DNA of 64,000 nt from M55B129 sp964506505 (GTDB taxonomy: Bacteria; Bacillota; Dethiobacteria; DTU022), in the NCBI GenBank assembly GCA_964506505.1, contig CAZDKY010000007.1, positions 1-64,000 on the forward strand, written 5' to 3'. Positions 1 to 7,292 of this stretch are shown here, piece after piece; position 1 is the first letter of the stretch, and the number at the start of each line of letters is the position of its first letter. A program made the translations under genes and the position numbers. Below the pieces are notes generated by a model. The model was not told where the DNA came from and ran no database searches. It worked only from the letters and a program-made list of their open reading frames with translations.

Positions 1-360
1 CCTTCCAGAGTTTTCTTCGTATTGAGCCCGGTTTTATATTCTTATTGGTCATTTTCTAAAACCTCTTTTAAAGCCCTGGGAATCTGTTTAATAATTTCAC
101 AAATCTGTGTCTCAGGTATTGGGTGTATTATAATAAACCTTTTTAATTATCAATTAGAATGTGAGGAAAGTAAAATATGAATTTTGCATAGTGAAGATTT
201 GCTATATAGAAATACTTAATTAAAACTTCAGTCACAGACCTTTTTCACAAACTTGTAGTAACCTCGGCAGTTAGTAAAGGCGATCTATTTGCAGAGTTCA
301 ACTATAGAAACGTTCGAAAAGTAAAGGAAGGCCTTCATCGGCAATACCGGGCTTACCCAT
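1..360. other. Non-coding region with a possible decayed ORF tail
   Basis: No intact gene is visible in this stretch. On the minus strand at about 42-148 one frame reads like the end of a protein (for example PIPETQICEIIKQIPRALK, then a stop at 42-44), but it has no start codon and a stop closes it just upstream. It may be the last piece of a degraded gene; I do not recognise the family. The rest is AT-rich, with stops in all frames that I read. Confidence 0.3.
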
Positions 361-391
361 AAGGGGCCCGGATCTAAGATCCGGGCCCCTT
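361..391 (-). terminator. Perfect 14-bp hairpin downstream of tRNA-Thr
   Basis: A perfect inverted repeat (AAGGGGCCCGGATC, loop TAA, then the complement) lies 13 nt beyond the 3' end of the tRNA on the minus strand. The stem is very GC-rich and ends in only two T residues, so it is a weak intrinsic terminator by U-tract. It is well placed to end or protect the tRNA transcript. Confidence 0.55.
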
Positions 392-404
392 GCTCTTTAA
401 TGTA

Positions 405-480
405 TGGAGCCGGCAAGAGGACTTGAACCCCCAACATGCTGATTACGATTCAGCTGCTCTACCAATTGAGCTATGCCGGC
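405..480 (-). tRNA. tRNA-Thr (anticodon CGT)
   Basis: The minus strand folds as a complete 76-nt cloverleaf. It has a 7-bp acceptor stem (GCCGGCA/TGCCGGC), a D arm GCTC/GAGC, an anticodon stem GCTGA/TCAGC with loop ATCGTAA, a T arm with TTCAAGT loop, and an encoded CCA end. The anticodon CGT reads the Thr codon ACG. The discriminator base is T. It is monocistronic, with a promoter just upstream and a strong hairpin just downstream. Confidence 0.95.
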
Positions 481-494
481 ATTTTGCATTACGT

Positions 495-523
495 ATTATA
501 ACGCAGATCAGGTTGCAGTTCAA
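495..523 (-). promoter_or_regulatory. Sigma-A promoter of tRNA-Thr
   Basis: On the minus strand, TTGAAC (518-523) and TATAAT (495-500) are separated by 17 bp. The -10 box ends 15 nt before the tRNA 5' end. The -35 box overlaps the ancestral stop codon of the decayed carbonic anhydrase gene, so the promoter lies at the very edge of that pseudogene. Confidence 0.8.
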
Positions 524-1041
524 CCGTCATTGCTTCTCCTGTACTCTTGCATCAGCTTGAGATAATGGTGATATATATACTTTCGACAGCAGAAATCCGT
601 TCATCAGTCAGCCGGCACATCAGTTTGCCAGGCTAACCTAATACCAGTGAGCGTTGTGGTATTATTGTCCCCGGCATAAGCAGCCTGCCGGCACCTACCA
701 GGCTGTCTCTACTGATAATCAAACCATTGAGGATTATCGCTCTCATTCTTATGAGCACACCATCTTCAATTTTACAGCCGTATAGTGCTGCATTATGACC
801 AACTGTAACCCGGTTTCCAACAACAGGTTCATTTGATATCAACATGAATAGTCATGTTGTTCTTCAGTCTGCATTCTTCCCCAATGGTAATGTCCGCCAG
901 ACCACCGCGAATAACAGCACCAAATCATATGTTAGACCGAGGTCCTATAGAAGCCTTGCCGATAACACAGGCATTGAGGGCAATATAAACTTCTGAGCCA
1001 AGCGAAGGCTTGTGATTCTTGTGTGGTAGAACAGGCCTTAC
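520..1041 (-). pseudogene. Decayed gamma-class carbonic anhydrase (hexapeptide-repeat protein)
   Basis: Reading the minus strand with frame changes recovers most of a gamma-carbonic anhydrase/YrdA-like protein. The order is KPSLGSEVYIALNACVIGKA, then FGAVIRGGLADITIGEE, then EPVVGNRVTVGHNAALYGC, then PGTIIPQRSLVLG, then a tail LKLMQEYRRSNDG. The open frame is broken by TGA at about 925 (in place of the expected Trp in the I-W-F-G-A-V motif), a frameshift near 836, TAG near 632 and another frameshift near 560. No start codon remains; the frame is open back to about 1062. The longest intact piece is 633-845. Left-handed beta-helix hexapeptide repeats are still readable, so decay is fairly recent. 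Confidence 0.85.
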
Positions 1042-1148
1042 ATTAACCTTTAGGATTTATATGCTGCCGCTTGTCATGGTATTAAATAAATTCGTGCCGT
1101 TCTGAATTGCATTTTTCGTTGGCACAGCTCTTTCTTTGCATACTTTCT

Positions 1149-1892
1149 TCAACTCTTCAACGGCTGCAGCTCCATATCTCCCCATACTGTCATTTTATCA
1201 CCGCAAATCAGCAAAAGTCCGCTCACACCAGTAATTGAGCGCATAAATCCTACTGCATGGCTAAAATCAGCGGGGCTGGTAACCATATTGCCGACGGCTG
1301 TTGCTGCTGCATCGGCAAGAGGAGCTGAAACAGCGGCAACTACAGCTGCATCGGCCCGGCCGAAACTTAAGGAGGGGCCAACTTTCCCCGAGGATGTACA
1401 GATGCCAAGCGGTGTCCTGGACGGGTTAATCTTCAGGCCGAGTTTTCCGCTGAGGGGAGACCGTCCAGCATATATACCAACTGTAACAGGAGCGTCTGCT
1501 TTAAGAAAAATATCGCCGCCGTTTTCGACTATCACCTCGGGTGAAAATTCGAGCAGCATAGTTCCAACACTTTCCGCCACCGCTCCGGCAACCGCTGCCA
1601 TTGGGCCCACACCGGCTCTGTTTGCCGCTTCAGTCATCCGACGCAATATCCACGGCGCATCTTCTTCCAGAAGGCACGGCTCCAAGGATTCAACAATATT
1701 AGGATAAACTGCCAGATAAGATTCGAGGCTGCGACGAATTCGCCACAGGAAATGTTCTGTGCGCTCCTGAAGACTGTCCTTGTAAAATGAACTGTTCACG
1801 GCTATCCAGAGATCGCTTTCCTTCACAGCAACCGTGAAAGAGGTCAGGCGGGGGCCTGAGCCTTCATGGCGGTAAATTCTCCTGCTGCTCAT
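1149..1892 (-). CDS. UPF0280/COG2122 (ApbE-like) protein of homocysteine biosynthesis cluster
   Basis: A 247-residue protein of the UPF0280 family, whose fold resembles ApbE flavin transferases. In methanogens the COG2122 member helps sulfide assimilation into homocysteine alongside DUF39 and NIL-ferredoxin proteins. The N-terminal core (TSFTVAVKESDLWIAVNSS) and a Gly/Ala-rich middle with VENGGDIFL match the family. The start at 1892 is chosen because its ATG overlaps the TGA of the upstream ferredoxin gene (ATGA), and family members begin here. A longer frame to 1970 runs inside the upstream gene. It is last in a three-gene operon. The molecular activity is not established. Confidence 0.85.
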   Translation of the reverse strand: MSSRRIYRHEGSGPRLTSFTVAVKESDLWIAVNSSFYKDSLQERTEHFLWRIRRSLESYLAVYPNIVESLEPCLLEEDAPWILRRMTEAANRAGVGPMAAVAGAVAESVGTMLLEFSPEVIVENGGDIFLKADAPVTVGIYAGRSPLSGKLGLKINPSRTPLGICTSSGKVGPSLSFGRADAAVVAAVSAPLADAAATAVGNMVTSPADFSHAVGFMRSITGVSGLLLICGDKMTVWGDMELQPLKS

Positions 1893-2314
1893 CTGAAGAG
1901 AGCGTTGTCGATCGGCGTTTCCATCGCCCTGGCCGGACAGGCCCGCAGGCAAAGTTCGCAGACTATACATTTATCCTGGTCAAACTGAACATTCATCGAC
2001 GGCCGTTCGAAGTGAAGCGCTCCGGTAGGACAAATCACGGTACAAGCACCGCAGTGGGTACAGCGATCCTCCCGCCAGATTATCTGTTGTTCCAGGTTGG
2101 TAATGATCAACCCCTGCTCCTTCAACCAGGCCATCGCTCTCTGATAATCGGCATTTTCGCCGCTGACCTCCATCATCAGGCGTCCTTCCTTACGGGGATT
2201 GATATCGGCACGTAAAATATTAACCATCAGATCAAAATCTTTAATCATCATATAAATAATTGGCTGTTCAACAATATTCGGTGGAAAGCGCAGCACAATT
2301 TTTTGTTTAACCAT
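1889..2314 (-). CDS. NIL domain-2x[4Fe-4S] ferredoxin (homocysteine biosynthesis partner)
   Basis: 141 residues. The N-terminal NIL (ACT-like) domain spans about 1-75. A bacterial-type ferredoxin domain follows, with two complete cysteine motifs: C85, C88, C91, C95 and C116, C119, C122, C126 (CTHCGACTVICP and CIVCELCLRACP). In Methanosarcina the equivalent protein (MA1822) supports the DUF39 enzyme in making homocysteine from aspartate semialdehyde and sulfur. Here its ATG overlaps the stop of the DUF39 gene (TAATG) and its stop overlaps the next start (ATGA), so all three are translationally coupled. Confidence 0.9.
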   Translation of the reverse strand: MVKQKIVLRFPPNIVEQPIIYMMIKDFDLMVNILRADINPRKEGRLMMEVSGENADYQRAMAWLKEQGLIITNLEQQIIWREDRCTHCGACTVICPTGALHFERPSMNVQFDQDKCIVCELCLRACPARAMETPIDNALFR

Positions 2315-3534
2315 TAGTCATCCTCCCGCTTTTCCCGATTTCTCCTGGGCATCGATTTTAAAACAATATTATCTTCCGCTGAAGGAAGCTGTGTCGACGG
2401 TTCGGTGAGCAAAAACCGGCCACTTTCAATCCATTCTTTTAAGGTCATGGCAATCTCCCGTGCCCCGGCATAGCTGGAAAGAGAAGCAGTGGGAATCTTT
2501 GCCCCCTCCAAATTTATTAATCCACTCTTTAACTCGGCATAACTTACATAACCAAGATTTCCGTCTTCCAGATTGGGATAGTCCTTGTAATAGTCCGTCA
2601 CCGGTGCAATAATATCGTCATCACGGACGGCACAGTACTGCATGATCTCTTCATTCAAAATGGGAATAGGAATGCCGAGTCCCACCTGCAGAGTAGCTCC
2701 GTAACCAAGGAAGCTAAGACCTCTCAGCCAGCGAGCATTCATCTGTTTTAAATCACCGATCAAGGCCAGGGTTCCGGCTGGATCGCGCGGAATTCCTTTA
2801 TCTGTTCGTGCTGCGGAAGGGTTGTGCTGAGTTCCATGCCAGGCTACGTAACCAATACCTCCGCCCAGGAAAATACGCGTTCCCAGCCCGATCGTCTTAA
2901 GGTAGGGATCATTGAGAAGCGGGCTCAGCTGACCGGCGGTGCTGTAGTAAGCATTGCCAAGATTGGGCTTCAACACACCCATGTAAGTATAAATCGTTTT
3001 CTCGCCCCTGTTAACAGCTACATTGTAGTTTTGATAGGCATTGCGCGGATTGAATAGTGTGGCTTCATTTATTTCAGCAAGGTGGATAGTTGTATCAACT
3101 TTCTTCAGGGGATAGCAGTCTGTACCGTACGAAAAACCCTCAAAGCGGACCTCCTTACCGGAAACGAGATCTTCAATCACATGTCCGCCTCCGTACAGAA
3201 ATTCTCCCGGATAATTGCGATTGGCTGGATCAGCTGCCGGAAGAACTGTTGCACCCAGGTAGAGATCAACAGCAGCGATCCCGGCATAGGCTGGGACACC
3301 ATTTAAATAAGCCTCAGTAAGCTTAATACGGGGGCTTGAATGGCCCACATTGAGGAATAACCCGGAGGAACACATGGGTCCAAATGTTCCTGTGGTCACC
3401 ACATCAACTGATGACGCCGCTTCAGTGTTGCCTTTTTGCTCAACCAGATCGATTACTTCTTCCGCCGTCAGGACTACTGCTTTCCCTTTCTTTATTTTTG
3501 CATTAATTTCTTCGATACTCCGGTTAACCTTCAC
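2314..3534 (-). CDS. DUF39 homocysteine biosynthesis protein (aspartate semialdehyde sulfurtransferase)
   Basis: 406 residues, full length for COG1900/DUF39. The family converts L-aspartate semialdehyde plus sulfur to L-homocysteine, as shown for MA1821 of Methanosarcina acetivorans. The two conserved cysteines are present: C55 in TGTFGPMCSSG and C140 in FSYGTDCYP. The start is a GTG preceded by a near-consensus GGAGGAGGTGAT ribosome binding site. It is first of three overlapping genes. It lies downstream of, and probably separately transcribed from, the gap-pgi pair. It is a route to methionine precursors that bypasses O-acylhomoserine sulfhydrylation. Confidence 0.9.
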   Translation of the reverse strand: MKVNRSIEEINAKIKKGKAVVLTAEEVIDLVEQKGNTEAASSVDVVTTGTFGPMCSSGLFLNVGHSSPRIKLTEAYLNGVPAYAGIAAVDLYLGATVLPAADPANRNYPGEFLYGGGHVIEDLVSGKEVRFEGFSYGTDCYPLKKVDTTIHLAEINEATLFNPRNAYQNYNVAVNRGEKTIYTYMGVLKPNLGNAYYSTAGQLSPLLNDPYLKTIGLGTRIFLGGGIGYVAWHGTQHNPSAARTDKGIPRDPAGTLALIGDLKQMNARWLRGLSFLGYGATLQVGLGIPIPILNEEIMQYCAVRDDDIIAPVTDYYKDYPNLEDGNLGYVSYAELKSGLINLEGAKIPTASLSSYAGAREIAMTLKEWIESGRFLLTEPSTQLPSAEDNIVLKSMPRRNREKREDD

Positions 3535-3608
3535 CGGATCACCTCCTCCGGCATAATATACTGCATATATCTCAAAAGTTGATAAATAGAATAGTAGATC
3601 TTTATAAA

Positions 3609-3645
3609 TAGCAACAGTCAGCTGATAAAATAACTACTGTTGCTA
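3609..3645 (-). terminator. 10-bp inverted repeat after phosphoglucose isomerase
   Basis: TAGCAACAGT (3609-3618) pairs perfectly with ACTGTTGCTA (3636-3645) across a 17-nt loop. It starts three bases beyond the stop codon of the isomerase gene. On the minus strand it is followed by TTTATAAAG, a poor U-tract, so termination may be partial. It could also act as an mRNA 3' stabiliser. Confidence 0.5.
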
Positions 3646-3647
3646 AA

Positions 3648-4463
3648 TCAGAATAACGTCAATTTAGCCAGATAATTTGCGAAGACAGCGCCATAATCTT
3701 CAGGGTTGGTCAAAAAACGCAGCGCTTCTTTGTTTTCTTTAAAAATATTATACATCTGAATATCTTTGACGAGCATAAACTGGTCAATCGGCTCTACCGG
3801 GCAAATATTTAGTGATGGGAGTGAAGAGTAATTGCGATTTGGGACAAATTTTATACCGCCATTATCTTTTAGGGCATAAAAAGCTCCTCCTTGCATCTGC
3901 CTGACAGGCTCGTACACCGACTCGAACCCTTCGGCAACCCAGTTACTCATGATCAGGAAATCATTTCCCGCATTGATCGTGATATGACCGAAACCCGGGG
4001 GTATTAAAACTTTCTCCCCGGGTAAAGCGGAAATCAGCAGGACCGCATCAATTTCATCGGGCTGTTCGGATTTCCTGCGCTGCAGAAGGTAATGAGCTCT
4101 GCCGCTGAGTACTTCGTACACTTCCGGCCAGGTAACACCGGTTTCCGGTTTCAATGGATGGTAATGGCCGGCCGTTTTTACAAATTCGCATCCAAGCAGT
4201 CCCGGCCTGATGGCCGTTATATCATATCTCAACCCCGCTTCTGCAATCTCCTTACTGTCTTCAGCCAGAGATAAACCACGGTACATATAGTAAAGCTCGT
4301 CAATCCCTAAAGCACGCTTATCATAGAGTACATCGAGCATGTCAGTCCGACGCCTGATATCTGGCCGGCACTCGCGAGGTTGCATATCCTCCCCGCACAG
4401 GATCATTTCTTTCTTCTGATCCCAGCTAATGGGCAAGCCACTCTTTTGGCTTAGAGTATTCAT
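3648..4463 (-). CDS. Cupin-type glucose-6-phosphate isomerase
   Basis: 271 residues. The central cupin carries the metal motif of archaeal-type phosphoglucose isomerase: H100 and H102 in AGHYHP, E114 in WPEVYEVLSG, and H160 in PPGFGHITIN. These correspond to the His-His-Glu-His ligands of the Pyrococcus enzyme. The reaction is fructose-6-phosphate to glucose-6-phosphate. The start at 4463 has AAAGGA seven bases upstream; an earlier TTG/ATG-type start at 4490 would overlap gap. It is longer than the roughly 190-residue archaeal enzymes, with about 60 extra N-terminal residues and a C-terminal extension of unknown role. It follows gap by 13 nt, so it is cotranscribed with it. Confidence 0.85.
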   Translation of the reverse strand: MNTLSQKSGLPISWDQKKEMILCGEDMQPRECRPDIRRRTDMLDVLYDKRALGIDELYYMYRGLSLAEDSKEIAEAGLRYDITAIRPGLLGCEFVKTAGHYHPLKPETGVTWPEVYEVLSGRAHYLLQRRKSEQPDEIDAVLLISALPGEKVLIPPGFGHITINAGNDFLIMSNWVAEGFESVYEPVRQMQGGAFYALKDNGGIKFVPNRNYSSLPSLNICPVEPIDQFMLVKDIQMYNIFKENKEALRFLTNPEDYGAVFANYLAKLTLF

Positions 4464-4476
4464 CAAATCGTCCTTT

Positions 4477-5466
4477 CTATTTAGAAACAATCATGGCAGC
4501 CAGATCGATAAGCCGGTTGGAATATCCCCACTCATTGTCATACCAGCCGATGACGCGAGCCAGTTTGTCCCTGACTACCATTGTCGAACCGGCATCAACA
4601 GTGGAAGAATGAGGATTCCCCCGGTAATCGGCAGAAACGAGTGGCTCTTCACTGTAATCAAGGTACTTTGAATTTGCAGCAGCTTCCTTGAAGGCCTCGT
4701 TGATTTCCTCTACGGTAACCTCTTTTTCCAGCTGGACGACAAAGTCAACGAGCGAAACTGTCGGGGTGGGGACGCGAATGGCCAGACCGTCAATACGCCC
4801 CTTCAGTTCGGGAATTACATCCCCCACCGTTCTGGCAGCTCCGGTAGTAGTGGGAATCATGGAAAGTGCCGCAGCGCGGGCTCGCCGCATATCGGAATGA
4901 GGAAAATCATGCAGACGTTGATCGTTTGTATAAGCATGGGTAGTATTCATCAGGCCTCTCTGAATACCAAAATTATCATGCAGCACCTTGGCCAGGGGTG
5001 CCAGAGCATTGGTAGTACAGGAAGCATTGGAAATGATAAAATGTTTGTCCGGGTCATATAAATGATCGTTAACCCCAAGAACAACAATTATATCAACGGC
5101 AGCCGGGGCAGAAACAATCACTCTTCTGGCGCCAGCTTCCAGGTGGGCAGCAGCAGCTTCGCGCTTGGTGAAAATGCCGGTTGATTCAATAACAATATCA
5201 ACCCCTGCTTCTTTCCAGGGAATTTTCGCCGGTTCTCTTTCCGAGAATACTCGCAGCTCCTCACCATTAATGATAAATCCCCGTTCATTGGCTGTAATGT
5301 CGCAGTTTGCTGGCCCATAAATAGAATCATACTTCAAGAGGTGAGCAAGGGCTTCATTGTCGGCCAGATCATTAACCGCCACTATCTTCACTTTATCCTG
5401 ATTGAGCGATGCTCTCATGGTCATCCTGCCAATTCGGCCAAATCCATTGATGCCAACTCTGATCAT
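4477..5466 (-). CDS. gap: Type I glyceraldehyde-3-phosphate dehydrogenase
   Basis: 329 residues, complete. The Rossmann motif GINGFGRIGR is at 5-14. The catalytic C150 lies in SNASCTTNALAP and the paired H177 in NTTHAYT. Asp33 (VNDLAD) favours NAD over NADP. It catalyses reversible oxidation and phosphorylation of glyceraldehyde-3-phosphate in glycolysis or gluconeogenesis. The ATG has AGGAGG seven bases upstream. In the 100-nt leader, a GATTG-N7-CAATC inverted repeat and a TATACT box (5521-5526, minus) mark a probable promoter/operator. pgk and tpi are not next to it; instead it precedes the cupin isomerase. Confidence 0.97.
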   Translation of the reverse strand: MIRVGINGFGRIGRMTMRASLNQDKVKIVAVNDLADNEALAHLLKYDSIYGPANCDITANERGFIINGEELRVFSEREPAKIPWKEAGVDIVIESTGIFTKREAAAAHLEAGARRVIVSAPAAVDIIVVLGVNDHLYDPDKHFIISNASCTTNALAPLAKVLHDNFGIQRGLMNTTHAYTNDQRLHDFPHSDMRRARAAALSMIPTTTGAARTVGDVIPELKGRIDGLAIRVPTPTVSLVDFVVQLEKEVTVEEINEAFKEAAANSKYLDYSEEPLVSADYRGNPHSSTVDAGSTMVVRDKLARVIGWYDNEWGYSNRLIDLAAMIVSK

Positions 5467-5569
5467 CTTAAATCCTCCTATTGATATATGATTGTCTTCC
5501 GCAATCTATTTCATTTTTATAGTATAACATCAGAAAATTTCCTGCAACATATCCAGATCCGATTAACTA

Positions 5570-6631
5570 TCATCGGGGAAAATGAGTCTTCACATAAATT
5601 GGATTGGCATAAATCCACGGTCGGGGGTGCCCTATTAAAGGACGATAATAAACTTCAACCCTGTACACACCGGGAACTGCCGGCTTAAAGGATATATCGT
5701 CCGTTTTTGCTTCTAAAAACAATTTACCATCGAGTATGACCCGAATTAATGAGCGCCGATATGGAGATTTTATCCGCAATTCAATATTCTCTTCATAATC
5801 GAGCTCGCTGCCGGGAAGAATAATCCTGTCGTTGCTTAATCCGTAAAAGAGAAATCCAGCAGCCGGATGAAGAATATCGTAAGATAAAAAAGAATGTCCT
5901 TCCTGAAGAGCTTTGTAAATCTGATCTTTAGCTCTTGGAAAATCACTGCTTAATTCTTCTTCCATGTAAATATAAGTATTAATGGTCCTGAAAATATAGT
6001 TATAGGTAAATATCGTTACTTTAAGTGGCCCCAGCCTGTACAATGAAGCGTGGGCATCACTGCCCCCAATACCAAAAATCCGATGACCGTATCGGTTATA
6101 ACAGTCCCATAATTTTAAACAGTCAGGCGAAGGGCCATCCATGGCCGCACTGCGATTCAAAAAAAAACAGTAAAGAGTTTTTAGGGAAGAGGGAAAACGG
6201 CCCCGCCAGTGTGAAGTATAATTCCATATTTCAAGACCCTGAAAACGGAAAACAGGCCATTTTATCCAGGGATATGCTTTCCCTTTTTCTATATAGGCAG
6301 ATCCTTTTTCAAAGGGATGAGCGATCGCACCAAAACCGCCCGCCTTCGATACCTGATCGATCACTTCCTGGGGGTTATCCTCGTTGGATTCAATGGTTTG
6401 ATCAATATTGAAGGCCAGGTAATGACTGTGTTTGCGGTTGATTTCCGATCCCACCAGCACCACGACGCCTTTATAAATCGCTTCTTCTTTAAGGCCGGCG
6501 ACAGTTTCATGATCAGTGACAACAATGTAGTCCAAATCGGCGGAGGCAGCCGCCTCCGCAATCTTTTCCATGCTGCCGGTGCCGTCCGAATAGCAGCTGT
6601 GTATATGAATATTCCCACGGTAGGTATGCAT
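5570..6631 (-). CDS. PHP-domain metal-dependent phosphoesterase
   Basis: 353 residues. The N-terminal PHP domain shows the metal-binding pattern of the family: HIHSCYSDG near residues 9-17, VVTDHETV around 38-45, and a later IAHPFEKG and GGSDAH. PHP proteins hydrolyse phosphoesters such as short nucleotides or phosphorylated metabolites; the substrate here is unknown. The C-terminal 100 residues look like a beta-sandwich appendage. The gene is 16 nt downstream of the V-ATPase D subunit, so it is likely the last gene of that operon, though its ribosome binding site is weak. Confidence 0.75.
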   Translation of the reverse strand: MHTYRGNIHIHSCYSDGTGSMEKIAEAAASADLDYIVVTDHETVAGLKEEAIYKGVVVLVGSEINRKHSHYLAFNIDQTIESNEDNPQEVIDQVSKAGGFGAIAHPFEKGSAYIEKGKAYPWIKWPVFRFQGLEIWNYTSHWRGRFPSSLKTLYCFFLNRSAAMDGPSPDCLKLWDCYNRYGHRIFGIGGSDAHASLYRLGPLKVTIFTYNYIFRTINTYIYMEEELSSDFPRAKDQIYKALQEGHSFLSYDILHPAAGFLFYGLSNDRIILPGSELDYEENIELRIKSPYRRSLIRVILDGKLFLEAKTDDISFKPAVPGVYRVEVYYRPLIGHPRPWIYANPIYVKTHFPR

Positions 6632-6647
6632 TTTAATCCCGGCGATA

Positions 6648-7289
6648 TTACACTTTCGCCCGCACGACGTCCTTAATTTTCATTAACCGAACCAGGGCTC
6701 CTCTTTCATTTTCTTCCAGTTTCATGGTGATATACTTAATCGTTTCCGTCAGTTTTGGGATCAAAACATATTCAAGGGCATTCACCCGGCGGCGGGTTTT
6801 TTCAATTTCTCCAGACAGCAGTTGTACTGCTTTTTCTACTTCCGCCAACTCCATTAACCTGGAAAGAACTCCGGAAAGTGTTCCGATAGAGGCATCGAGC
6901 TCCGCCGAAGTCTCGGCAAAACCATAAGGATAAATACTGTTTCGCTCATCCTGGTCGGAATCTTCATGCCAGCTAAATTTGGGTGCAAAAACACTCATTA
7001 TATTCTGTTTATCTATATCAAGGGTCAGCTTCCTGGTAGGGTACATGAGTGCTTCTTCCAGGTTGTCCTGAGGCATCACTGCCCGGGCCAGCAAAAACTT
7101 GGCAAAAGCACCGGAAAGCTCTTTTTCAATATCCTCGCGCAGTTCTTTATTTTTCCTGACCAGGATCAGAAACTGGCGGATCAATTCATCTCTTTTATCT
7201 TTTAGTAATTTGTGGCCCCGCTCCGCCATTTTCAATCTTTTTTTCAGGCGGTTTAGCTCCATGCGGGTTGGATTGACCCGTATTTCCAC
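6648..7289 (-). CDS. ntpD: V-type ATP synthase subunit D (central stalk)
   Basis: 213 residues, normal length. The N-terminus (RVNPTRMELNRLKKRLK) and long N- and C-terminal helices match the D subunit, the rotor axle inside the A3B3 head. The start is GTG with AGGAGG eight bases upstream, inside the end of the B gene. The gap after the B stop codon is only 3 nt. It is the final ATPase subunit in the operon. Confidence 0.93.
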   Translation of the reverse strand: MEIRVNPTRMELNRLKKRLKMAERGHKLLKDKRDELIRQFLILVRKNKELREDIEKELSGAFAKFLLARAVMPQDNLEEALMYPTRKLTLDIDKQNIMSVFAPKFSWHEDSDQDERNSIYPYGFAETSAELDASIGTLSGVLSRLMELAEVEKAVQLLSGEIEKTRRRVNALEYVLIPKLTETIKYITMKLEENERGALVRLMKIKDVVRAKV

Positions 7290-7292
7290 GGC

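Noticed and set aside
1288..1707. Long plus-strand reading frame opposite the UPF0280 gene
   Set aside because: Low-complexity Ala/Ser/Pro-rich translation, no ribosome binding site, and fully antisense to a recognised gene.
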